Assembly (NCBI GenBank): GCA_025060055.1
Contig: JANXCK010000083.1
Span: 1-12,168, forward strand
DNA from: Fimbriimonadales bacterium
Lineage (GTDB): Bacteria > Armatimonadota > Fimbriimonadia > Fimbriimonadales > GBS-DC
Length of the DNA: 12,168 nt
Direction: 5' to 3'
Part shown: positions 5,391 to 11,673 of the stretch, in pieces
Layout: each line of letters starts with the position of its first letter
Position numbering within the stretch: the stretch's first letter is position 1
Made by a program: the position numbers and the translations under genes
The notes under the pieces: generated by a model
Databases searched by the model: none
Told to the model about the DNA's origin: nothing
What the model saw: the letters and a program-made list of their open reading frames with translations, nothing else

Positions 5391-6335
5391 ATGAAGCGAT
5401 CGCTAATGACTTTGCTCGCCTTTGCAGGCTTGAGCTTCCTAAGTGCGCACGCCCAGCTCATTGGCGCGGCGCACAATCTGGTTGTTCAGCATGGTGTGTA
5501 TCAGGTAGGTCCGAATTCAGATGACCCTCTCTACACACCGCAGGGGTTCTTGCTAACACCCGGAGGAGGTTACCCGACTGTCCGAAACCCTGTAGCCTTG
5601 AGCAATGCGTTCTTGAACGCTGTCACTGGCTCGCCTGGTTCTGCCTTCCTGAGCTGGACGACTGTGCCTCAGGGTCAGTTCGGGGGCGCTTCTACAACGA
5701 TGGTATCGATAGTTGCCCCCTTCACAGGGTTCATCTGGTGGCCAGGCTACTTCATTCGCGATGTGCCGTCGAATGATGGGGTAGGCTCGTACAATGTATC
5801 AGGCGGCAACATACTCTACCAGAACGGTCCATCAGGATGGTTTGCCCGCGCAGGAATTTTCTTCCCGTTTCGCGGCTTCGTGTTTGGACCGAACGCCTAT
5901 GTCGCGGGCGCGATGGCGTTTGAGTGCACCATCTACAACGCGTTCAACGTGATTGTAGACCAGTTCATACTAGGTGTCCACTTCGGCTTCGATGGACTGG
6001 GACCACGCCCGAACGTCGTAGGCGTCTACGGCACGACGCCCCATTTTCAGGCCCAGTGGTTCGAAGATTACGGAACCACCTTCGCTGGCTTCGGGCTGGC
6101 GTGGACGAATGTTTTCATTCCTCCAGGCGGCAAAGTGCTGCTGGAGGGGCGCCTCACACTTCTGGCGGACCCTGACTCGGGGTTCGACTACACCAACGAG
6201 TTCGACAACGACCCCGTTGTGGTTGCGAACCTGCCTGACTTTGGGTACTCTACGATTCCCGAACCTGCCAGCATGACCGCGCTGGGCGTGGGGCTACTTG
6301 CACTCCTTGCACGACGGCGACGCCGCGCAAGCTGA
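5391..6335 (+). CDS. PEP-CTERM sorting-domain secreted protein
   Basis: 314 residues. ATG 5391 is chosen because AGGAGG (5377-5382) lies 8 bases upstream and the protein then starts with a signal peptide (MKRSLMTLLAFAGLSFLSAHA, cleavage likely after residue 21); the longer reading frame from 5175 runs through the repeat cluster. The C terminus is a textbook PEP-CTERM signal: IPEPAS at 289-294, a short hydrophobic helix, then RRRRRAS. In known systems an exosortase recognises this signal for processing and surface or extracellular attachment. The body is rich in Gly, Phe, Asn and aromatic residues with alternating beta-like segments, and no catalytic motif is evident. It looks like a beta-sandwich surface protein, substrate unknown. 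No exosortase gene is in the window, which is usual because PEP-CTERM genes are scattered. Confidence 0.9.
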   Translation: MKRSLMTLLAFAGLSFLSAHAQLIGAAHNLVVQHGVYQVGPNSDDPLYTPQGFLLTPGGGYPTVRNPVALSNAFLNAVTGSPGSAFLSWTTVPQGQFGGASTTMVSIVAPFTGFIWWPGYFIRDVPSNDGVGSYNVSGGNILYQNGPSGWFARAGIFFPFRGFVFGPNAYVAGAMAFECTIYNAFNVIVDQFILGVHFGFDGLGPRPNVVGVYGTTPHFQAQWFEDYGTTFAGFGLAWTNVFIPPGGKVLLEGRLTLLADPDSGFDYTNEFDNDPVVVANLPDFGYSTIPEPASMTALGVGLLALLARRRRRAS

Positions 6336-6384
6336 GCAACTCTGGTGAGAACGCGCACCTCACAGGCGTCCCTTGCACCGAGCA

Positions 6385-6411
6385 CCCCCTTCTCTCATGG
6401 AGGGAAGGGGG
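6385..6411 (+). terminator. Terminator-like stem after the PEP-CTERM gene
   Basis: CCCCCTTC (6385-6392) pairs perfectly with GAAGGGGG (6404-6411). Four or five more pairs inside (CTC/GAG plus one G-T) leave an ATG loop. It lies 49 bases after the stop codon. Only TTA follows, so it lacks a proper U-tract. Confidence 0.5.
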
Positions 6412-6477
6412 TTACAGTCGCTTGGGAATAGTCTGTTCCTAATAAAAACGCACTCGCCCTGTTTGTGGACGCCCTCG

Positions 6478-6518
6478 CACACAGCGCCGGGCAAGCGGGT
6501 GTGGTACTGCGCTGCGTG
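6478..6518 (-). terminator. Inverted repeat downstream of Uma2 copy 2
   Basis: CACACAGCGC (6478-6487) pairs with GCGCTGCGTG (6509-6518) with one mismatch, around a 21-base loop. It is 63 bases beyond the Uma2 copy 2 stop on the minus strand. There is no T-run. The remainder of 6412-6581 shows no ORF or site that I can support. Confidence 0.25.
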
Positions 6519-6581
6519 AGAGGCGCCGCGCGGGGCATTAGGGGCATGGTCAGACTACGCGCGGGCAACGGCGGGACAAGG

Positions 6582-7136
6582 CTATTCAAACAGCTCCCCC
6601 ACGCGCACAGCAAAATCAGGTAGCAGCTCACCCCCTGTGAGCACATCGTTTTCGCGTAGCACCTCCACTTCCAACGGGGCGATATAGCGATATACCTGCT
6701 TGCGGTCAGGAAACAGCAACCACACCTGCTGCGCCCCCGACTCGAAGTACTCCAGAACTTTCTGGTATAAATCATTCAGGTTCTCCGAAGGCGAGACGAT
6801 TTCTACGGCCAAATCGGGTGCGCCATCGGGAAAGGCGTCAGTGGGCTTTCCCTCAGGGAACCGTTGCGCACGCATCAGCGCAAAGTCAGGGCTGCGAATG
6901 TTGCCTGATGCCATCCGAAAACCCGTGCTGGAATCAAACGCGAACATAGCGTCAGGCAGCACTCTGAAAACCTTTCCTATCAGCCGTGAGCCAATCCACC
7001 CGTGTCTTCCCCCTGTGGGCACGACCTGTATCCTCCCGTTGACCAGCTCGTACTTGCGTCCGTCGTTGGGCATCTGCAGCAAGTCCTGCTCGGTGTAGCG
7101 GCGTTTGCGTTTCGGTCTGGCACGGACGGTCGCCAT
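6582..7136 (-). CDS. Uma2 family (DUF820) putative PD-(D/E)XK nuclease, copy 2
   Basis: 184 residues, gap-free alignment to copy 1 at 1430-1984. The same candidate catalytic set is conserved at the same positions: D84 in RSPDFAL, D108 and E112 in PDLAVEIVSPSE, and K126 in DLYQKVLEYF. Residues about 8-46 and 104-184 are nearly identical between the copies, while 47-103 differ at most positions. ATG 7136 is preferred over GTG 7145 because AGGGTGA lies 5 bases upstream, as in copy 1. It stops with TAG where copy 1 uses TGA, and similarity ends at the stop codon. It is divergent from the DNA methyltransferase gene, 50 bases away. A nuclease-methylase pair is an attractive thought, but Uma2 genes are abundant and usually solitary, so the pairing may be chance. 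Confidence 0.9.
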   Translation of the reverse strand: MATVRARPKRKRRYTEQDLLQMPNDGRKYELVNGRIQVVPTGGRHGWIGSRLIGKVFRVLPDAMFAFDSSTGFRMASGNIRSPDFALMRAQRFPEGKPTDAFPDGAPDLAVEIVSPSENLNDLYQKVLEYFESGAQQVWLLFPDRKQVYRYIAPLEVEVLRENDVLTGGELLPDFAVRVGELFE

Positions 7137-7155
7137 CGGTCTCACCCTGCAAGGG

Positions 7156-7177
7156 AGTATACCTTGTTAGGTATACT
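7156..7177. promoter_or_regulatory. Perfect inverted repeat between divergent Uma2 and methyltransferase genes
   Basis: AGTATACC (7156-7163) and GGTATACT (7170-7177) are perfect inverted arms around a 6-base spacer. Each arm contains TATACT reading outward, so the element could supply divergent -10 sites. On the plus strand TATACT (7172-7177) ends 9 bases before ATG 7187, implying a leaderless or nearly leaderless methyltransferase mRNA. On the minus strand TATACT (7161-7156) is 19 bases from the Uma2 start. Equally, the symmetry could be a dimeric repressor site covering both promoters. The left arm is conserved in front of Uma2 copy 1; the right arm is not. Confidence 0.5.
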
Positions 7178-7186
7178 TGCCGACCG

Positions 7187-7999
7187 ATGGCACGGCGCGA
7201 GCCTATCAACGACTTAGACCTTACACACTGGCATGAGTATACCGACATCCTTACCGACAGCCTGTGGCTTTTAGGCAAGCGCGACAACTCAGGGGTACAT
7301 CGTCCCGATTATTGGGGCAACTTCGCTCCGCAGATTCCGTATCAAGCGATGCGCCGCTTCACGAAGCAAGGTGAACTGGTGCTGGATCCCTTTGTGGGGA
7401 TGGGCACCACGCTGATAGAGGCGCTGCGCTTAGGCAGGCACGCAATTGGTGTGGAGCTTAGCCCCACAGTTGTGCAGGCTGCACGCGAGCGCATTGCGCA
7501 GGCAGACAACTCCTACGCGGCACGCACTGCCCTCTTGCAAGGCGACAGCACGCACCTGCATACCGCAGAGCAGGTGCGCTGCCAGATGAGCGCGTGGGGC
7601 TTTCAAAAAGCGCACTTGCTCATTTTCCACCCACCCTATCACGACATCATCCCCTTCAGTGATCATCCGCGCGACCTCTCGAACGCGCCCACCGTAGAAG
7701 CGTTCCTGACGGGGTTGGAGCAAGCCGTCGCGTTGTTCGCACCGCTGCTGGAAGTAGGGCGGTTCTTGGTGCTGGTAATTGGCGACAAGTACGCCGAAGG
7801 CGAGTGGGTGCCGTTGGGGTTTTACAGCATGGAGCGCGTTCGCAAGTACGGTTTCCGCCTCAAGAGCATCTGCGTGAAGGATTTTCATGAGACGCGGGGC
7901 AAGCGCGGGCAGCGCAGCCTGTGGCGCTATCGCGCCCTTAAAGGCAACTTTTATGTGTTCGCGCACGAGTATGTGATGTTCTTTGAGAAGCGGAAGTAG
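7187..7999 (+). CDS. DNA methyltransferase (N-4/N-6 methylase type), orphan
   Basis: 270 residues. The SAM-binding motif I is DPFVGMGTT (67-75), preceded by a conserved-looking YWGNFAPQIPYQAMRRF (42-58) and followed by GVELSP (88-93), the acidic residue expected to bind the SAM ribose. The catalytic motif IV is HPPY (148-151) instead of the usual DPPY/NPPY, in the context LLIFHPPYHDII. I recall a group of bacterial methylases with LHPPYHDI, so this may be a natural subfamily rather than a damaged site. Motif I precedes motif IV, and no separate target-recognition domain is evident. The substrate is presumably DNA (exocyclic amino group of A or C), but RNA is possible. No restriction gene is adjacent apart from the divergent Uma2 gene. 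There is no ribosome site before ATG 7187, and a TATACT element 9 bases upstream suggests leaderless translation. Confidence 0.85.
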   Translation: MARREPINDLDLTHWHEYTDILTDSLWLLGKRDNSGVHRPDYWGNFAPQIPYQAMRRFTKQGELVLDPFVGMGTTLIEALRLGRHAIGVELSPTVVQAARERIAQADNSYAARTALLQGDSTHLHTAEQVRCQMSAWGFQKAHLLIFHPPYHDIIPFSDHPRDLSNAPTVEAFLTGLEQAVALFAPLLEVGRFLVLVIGDKYAEGEWVPLGFYSMERVRKYGFRLKSICVKDFHETRGKRGQRSLWRYRALKGNFYVFAHEYVMFFEKRK

Positions 8000-8011
8000 G
8001 CAGAGAGGTGC

Positions 8012-8079
8012 AGCTGGGGGTAGGAACAAGCGAGCGCTACAACGCTGCAGCGCAAGCCCTAACGCCCGTACCCCCAGCT
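8012..8079. terminator. Long inverted repeat between convergent genes
   Basis: AGCTGGGGGTA (8012-8022) and TACCCCCAGCT (8069-8079) are perfect 11-base arms enclosing 46 bases. Inside, GCGCT (8034-8038) can pair with AGCGC (8049-8053). It starts 13 bases after the methyltransferase stop and ends 18 bases before the oxidoreductase stop, so a shared bidirectional terminator is the simplest role. The loop is long for an intrinsic terminator and there is no U-tract. Confidence 0.45.
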
Positions 8080-8096
8080 TGGGCAGACGCTACCTG

Positions 8097-9260
8097 CTAA
8101 TACGGAACCTCCACCCAGCGGCGCTCGTTGGCAGAGATTTCCACTGCCTCCAGCACCGCTTGGCACTTCAGCCCGTCGTAGAAGTTGGGCGAAGGTAGTT
8201 GGTCTTTGCTGATGGCTTCCAGCGCGTCGCGCACAATATGCGTAAAGGTGTGCTCGTAGCCGATGATGTGTCCGGGGGGCCACCACGCGCTGATGTAGGG
8301 ATGCACGCCCTCCGTCACCATAATCGTGCGGAAGCCGCGCGTGCCCTGCGGGTCGGTCTCCAGATACAGCTCCAACTCGTTCATTCGCTCAAGGTTGAAC
8401 ACAATACTGCCTTTGGAGCCGTTGATTTCGAAGCGGTTGTAGTTTTTGCGCCCCAAGGCGAAGCGCGTGGCTTCAAAAGTGCCGAATGCGCCGTTTTTGA
8501 AGCGTGCTAAGAACGCCGCCGCATCGTCTACGGTGACCTCGCCCATCTCCGTGCCCGCTTGCCCGCCGAGGCGGTCGTCCACCTCGCGCAGCAGGGGACG
8601 CCGCTTGATGAAGGTGTGCATCATCCCGCACACTTCGGCGATTTCGCCCACCAGCCAGTGCGCCAGGTCAATAATGTGCGCGTTCAGGTCGCCATGCACG
8701 CCTGAGCCAGCGATATCCTTCTGCAAGCGCCACACCAGCGGGAAGTTGGGGTCAACAATCCAGTCTTGCAGATAGGTGCCGCGGAAGTGGTAAATCTCGC
8801 CAATCACACCGTCTTCAATAAGCTTTTTGGCAAACGACACGGCGGGGGCTTTGCGGTAGTTGAAGAAGATGCCGTGTTTGACACCGTTTTGCTCGACGGC
8901 TTGCACCATTTCGCGCGCTTCGGCGAGGTTGTTGGCTAACGGCTTTTCGCACAGCACGATTTTGCCGTGCTTGGCAGCCTCTATCGAGATAGGCGCGTGC
9001 AGGTTGCCGGGGGTAGACACATCGACGAGGTCGATATCGGGACGGGCGACGACCTCACACCAGTCGGTAGCGTATTCCTCAAAGCCGTATTTCTCGGCAG
9101 CAGCGCGCACACGCTCCTCGTGGCGTCCGCAAATGACCTTCAACACGGGTTCTACTCCCAGTTCGGGGAAGAAGCGACTCACTTGGCGGTAGGCGTTGCT
9201 GTGCGCCTTGCCCATGAACTGATAGCCAATCAGCGCCACATTCAGCTTGCGTTTTGCCAT
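8097..9260 (-). CDS. Gfo/Idh/MocA family NAD(P)-dependent oxidoreductase
   Basis: 387 residues, full length for the family. The N-terminal Rossmann fold begins VALIGYQFMGKAHSNAY (8-24), a variant of the dinucleotide-binding G-x-G-x-x-G in which the first Gly pattern is GYQFMG. VDVSTPGNLHAP (79-90) and CEKPLA (104-109) with the catalytic-site Lys106 follow. The C-terminal substrate domain has GDLNAHIIDLAHWL (190-203), giving the family's D-x-x-x-H-x-x-D pattern with H195 and D198. Members oxidise or reduce sugars, inositols and their derivatives; the substrate cannot be told from sequence. GGAGG lies 7 bases before ATG 9260. The gene is alone: repeats lie upstream, and the methyltransferase gene is convergent downstream. 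Confidence 0.93.
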   Translation of the reverse strand: MAKRKLNVALIGYQFMGKAHSNAYRQVSRFFPELGVEPVLKVICGRHEERVRAAAEKYGFEEYATDWCEVVARPDIDLVDVSTPGNLHAPISIEAAKHGKIVLCEKPLANNLAEAREMVQAVEQNGVKHGIFFNYRKAPAVSFAKKLIEDGVIGEIYHFRGTYLQDWIVDPNFPLVWRLQKDIAGSGVHGDLNAHIIDLAHWLVGEIAEVCGMMHTFIKRRPLLREVDDRLGGQAGTEMGEVTVDDAAAFLARFKNGAFGTFEATRFALGRKNYNRFEINGSKGSIVFNLERMNELELYLETDPQGTRGFRTIMVTEGVHPYISAWWPPGHIIGYEHTFTHIVRDALEAISKDQLPSPNFYDGLKCQAVLEAVEISANERRWVEVPY

Positions 9261-9283
9261 CGTAGAACCTCCATCGGCAGATT

Positions 9284-9335
9284 GTCATTCCGAGCGCAGC
9301 GAGGAATCTGAGTCCCGCGCCTCGCTCGGAGTGGC
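9284..9335. repeat. Dispersed palindromic repeat (CATTCCGAGCG type)
   Basis: TCCGAGCG (9289-9296) pairs with CGCTCGGA (9323-9330). The stem can be extended outward to 13 pairs (9284-9296 with 9323-9335), two of them G-T. The motif GTCATTCCGAGCGCAGCGAG is a widespread intergenic repeat type that yields FRAQRGI-like peptides in spurious ORFs; one such reading frame crosses it here. It ends 24 bases upstream of the oxidoreductase start, so it lies in that gene's leader or promoter. Confidence 0.65.
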
Positions 9336-9351
9336 GAAAATGCTCTTTCGA

Positions 9352-9399
9352 TAGCGTCGGCGTCCGCGCCGACGGTTCGTCCGCGAGACGCGGACGCTA
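9352..9399. repeat. Cruciform repeat with GGCGTCC core, copy B
   Basis: TAGC (9352-9355) and GCTA (9396-9399) frame two perfect hairpins. The first is GTCGGCG (9356-9362) with CGCCGAC (9367-9373), loop TCCG. The second is CGTCCGCG (9378-9385) with CGCGGACG (9389-9396), loop AGA. The closing G of the second stem and the start of GCTA share base 9396. An alternative long pairing joins GCGTCCGCG (9360-9368) with CGCGGACGC (9389-9397). The two-hairpins-in-a-stem design resembles 1352-1421, and the first hairpin matches 5133-5150. Confidence 0.65.
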
Positions 9400-9407
9400 C
9401 GAAAATC

Positions 9408-9446
9408 GGCGTTCCCGCCATCGTTTGGCAACGGCAGGAATGCCGT
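9408..9446. repeat. Two short hairpins with complementary tetraloops
   Basis: GGCG (9408-9411) pairs with CGCC (9416-9419) around TTCC. ACGGCA (9431-9436) pairs with TGCCGT (9441-9446) around GGAA. The loops are reverse complements, and the two halves can also pair with each other as one longer imperfect stem. It lies 25 bases beyond the stop of the prolyl isomerase gene, so it may end that operon on the minus strand. Confidence 0.5.
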
Positions 9447-9470
9447 CGCCCCTATGCGCTGTTGCCCAAA

Positions 9471-10598
9471 CTACCGTGGCACAGGGCGTGCTCCTGGAGT
9501 GCGCGGTCGCGGACCTTCTTGCTGGGCAGCCTCTTCGGGGTTGTAGGGCTTGACGATGGTGTTGGTGATTTTCGCCCGCGCCTGCAGCTGGCGCACGTAG
9601 TCGCCGAGTTTGATGCGCACGGCTTGCTCGCGCAGGTCTTGCTGCTCCTCAGGCGATGCCATCGAGCCCGTGCGTTCCTTGCGCAGAATCACGAAGCCTG
9701 CTGCGGAACGAAACGGCTCCGACATTTGCCCCGGCTGAAGCGCGTTGAGCTTCTCGCGAATGTCCTGAGGAATAAAGTTCACATTCAGCCAGTTCAGTTT
9801 GCCGCCGCGGTCTTTGGTGAAGGGGTCATCGGAATACTGCTTCACTGCTTCGGTGAAATCCAGCCCCTCTTGGATTTTCTGGTAGGCTTCGCGGGCGCGC
9901 GCTTCGGCAGCAGGGGCGTTCTCCTCTTGCTGTTCAGGTGTGTTGCCCTGAATGCGCACCACGATTTGGCTGTACTCGATGAACTCGTCCAAGTTCACCT
10001 GCCGCTCGACCAGTTTTTCTGCTAGCATCTGGATGCGGATGCGCCCGTACAGCCGACTAGGGGGTGCTTGGCTGCGCCGCATGAAGTCTTCGATGCTCAT
10101 ACCCGGAGGCATTTGCGCCTCGATCGCTTGAAGTTGTTGCTTGTAGCGTGCCTCGATTTCGGATTCAGGCACTGAGACGCCTTCCTTACGGGCTTCCTGT
10201 TCTATAATCCGAAACAGAATCAGTTCCTCGACTGCCGTCGCAGCGAAGCAGTCGTAGCTATACTGGATGACCTCGCTGGCAAGGATTGGCTCGTCGTTGA
10301 CGGTGGCAACTACTTGGTTTGCAGGGGGCAGTTGCGGCGGGCGATACGGGGCAGGAAGCAATCCGAACGCGCCTTGCTGAGCGGTTGGTTGAGTGGCTTT
10401 CGGTGGCGTTTGAGGCTTCGGTTGTGCTTGCGCTTGCCCTTTTGGAGCAGTGGGTGGTTCCTTCTGCTGGGATGGTTGCTGCTGCGTGCGTTTAGTGTCC
10501 TGCGTTTGTTTCTTCTGTTGCTGTTGCGCCCCGCTGATGAGTGGGCTAAACACCAACGCCAATCCCAAAATCCCTAACACTCCGTAGCGGTAGTTCAT
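9471..10598 (-). CDS. Secreted parvulin-type peptidyl-prolyl isomerase (SurA/PpiC-like)
   Basis: 375 residues. The signal peptide is MNYRYGVLGILGLALVFSPL with cleavage near ISGA (24). A low-complexity Gln/Pro/Lys-rich spacer follows (25-95). A SurA-N-like helical chaperone segment begins VVATVNDEPILASEVIQYSY (96-115) and continues with EARKEGVSVPESEIEARY. The rotamase domain (about 206-308) shows SQIVVRI, AREAYQKIQEGLDFTEAVKQ, YSDDPFTKDRGGKLNW, and LQPGQMSEPFRSAAGFVILR, the classic PpiC order with GGKLNW in place of the common GGdLGW. The tail is Pro/Arg-rich. Such proteins assist folding of exported proteins in the periplasm or at the cell surface. Its ATG overlaps the stop of the upstream membrane protein gene by 4 bases (ATGA), so the two are very likely translationally coupled. 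Confidence 0.9.
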   Translation of the reverse strand: MNYRYGVLGILGLALVFSPLISGAQQQQKKQTQDTKRTQQQPSQQKEPPTAPKGQAQAQPKPQTPPKATQPTAQQGAFGLLPAPYRPPQLPPANQVVATVNDEPILASEVIQYSYDCFAATAVEELILFRIIEQEARKEGVSVPESEIEARYKQQLQAIEAQMPPGMSIEDFMRRSQAPPSRLYGRIRIQMLAEKLVERQVNLDEFIEYSQIVVRIQGNTPEQQEENAPAAEARAREAYQKIQEGLDFTEAVKQYSDDPFTKDRGGKLNWLNVNFIPQDIREKLNALQPGQMSEPFRSAAGFVILRKERTGSMASPEEQQDLREQAVRIKLGDYVRQLQARAKITNTIVKPYNPEEAAQQEGPRPRTPGARPVPR

Positions 10599-11650
10599 TC
10601 GTCGCCTCCTCTACGCAGGGGGAGATTCGGCACGCGCAGGTGGGTTTCCTGCCAGTGGGCGTTGCCAATCTGTGCCCAGTAGAGGAGCATGCCCAGCGCA
10701 ACAATCCCCATTGGTTGGGCGGCAAGCACAGCGGTGGCAACCGTGCCCAGTAGCCACGCATATTGCAGCGCGGGGGGGAGCGGCGCACTCACACGCAGCG
10801 CGCGGGCACGCAAAATGCCCACGCCGCAGACGACTGCCAGCAGCACAAATATTAACTCGTGTAGGTCAGGCAAGCGCGCCTGCACGCTTGGGACACCACT
10901 AAGCCAAAGCGCAGTGGCACATACCGCGAGCAATAGCCCTCCATGCACTACCAAATCAATGCCTCTGGAAACGCGCACCACGCGCATAGGCTGGTTTTGA
11001 AGTGCAAGGCGCACGCGCCGCCGCTCGCTCCGCTCGCGCTGGAGCACCAGCAGGCTCAGCGTCAGGGCACATAGCGCACCGCCCCAGCCTAACGCAGGCG
11101 TTTGCCCTTTCCAGCCCAGCCAAAGCGCTACCAGCCCTGTGAGGTACGCTACGCCAAGCGGATTGCCCTCAATCTGCAGCCACGCGCGGCACACAAGCAA
11201 ACACCACAGCAAGGCAAGCACACCGTAAAGCTCCCCAACGCCTTGTGAGGTGCTCCTATGCCCCAGCACGCCCTCGCGTGCCCACACGCCCGTGCTTAGC
11301 GAATCCAGCATTAGCGCGATTAGCCCCAGCCCCGCCACCACGCCGTTGCCAATCGCGAGCGTGTCCAGCGCGTGGCATAGGCGCAGGAGCGCGAGACTCG
11401 TTGCGACTAAGAGCAGAGCGTGCCACACTATAGAGGCGTCGGGCACTACGGCAGGGACGAGACTGGCGACACTGCTTGCCACAATCCATCCGCCCCAGTC
11501 GCTTAGCCAGCGCAGGCGTGCTTGCGAGGGAGGCAAGGTCGCTTGCGAGCCTGCGGTGGGAATGCGTTGCGGACGCCTAACCGCACGCCACGATCGCGCC
11601 ATCCCCCACAGGCTTAGCCCAAGCCAGCCTATCAGGAGCGCAGTCGCCAT
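10595..11650 (-). CDS. Polytopic membrane protein of unknown function
   Basis: 351 residues with about ten or eleven predicted membrane helices, roughly at 2-18, 53-70, 74-94, 99-118, 138-155, 164-180, 185-203, 232-250, 264-281, 296-311 and 314-326. A strongly basic loop, RERSERRRVRLALQNQPMRV (205-224), is probably cytoplasmic. I recognise no family, and no transport or catalytic motif is evident. It lies 23 bases after the upstream gene's stop and overlaps the downstream prolyl isomerase gene by 4 bases, so it is the middle gene of an operon whose first and last products look surface- or export-related. ATG 11650 has only a weak purine-rich site (GGTAGG) upstream. Conservation of the frame across 351 Leu/Ala/Val-rich codons and the tight overlap support it as real. 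Confidence 0.85.
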   Translation of the reverse strand: MATALLIGWLGLSLWGMARSWRAVRRPQRIPTAGSQATLPPSQARLRWLSDWGGWIVASSVASLVPAVVPDASIVWHALLLVATSLALLRLCHALDTLAIGNGVVAGLGLIALMLDSLSTGVWAREGVLGHRSTSQGVGELYGVLALLWCLLVCRAWLQIEGNPLGVAYLTGLVALWLGWKGQTPALGWGGALCALTLSLLVLQRERSERRRVRLALQNQPMRVVRVSRGIDLVVHGGLLLAVCATALWLSGVPSVQARLPDLHELIFVLLAVVCGVGILRARALRVSAPLPPALQYAWLLGTVATAVLAAQPMGIVALGMLLYWAQIGNAHWQETHLRVPNLPLRRGGDE

Positions 11651-11673
11651 GCAGGGCGATTGTACCTACCGCC

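Noticed and set aside
1430..7166. Composite transposon bounded by the two Uma2 copies
   Set aside because: The copies are in direct orientation but encode no transposase; no terminal inverted repeats or target-site duplications were seen, and similarity covers only gene plus promoter.
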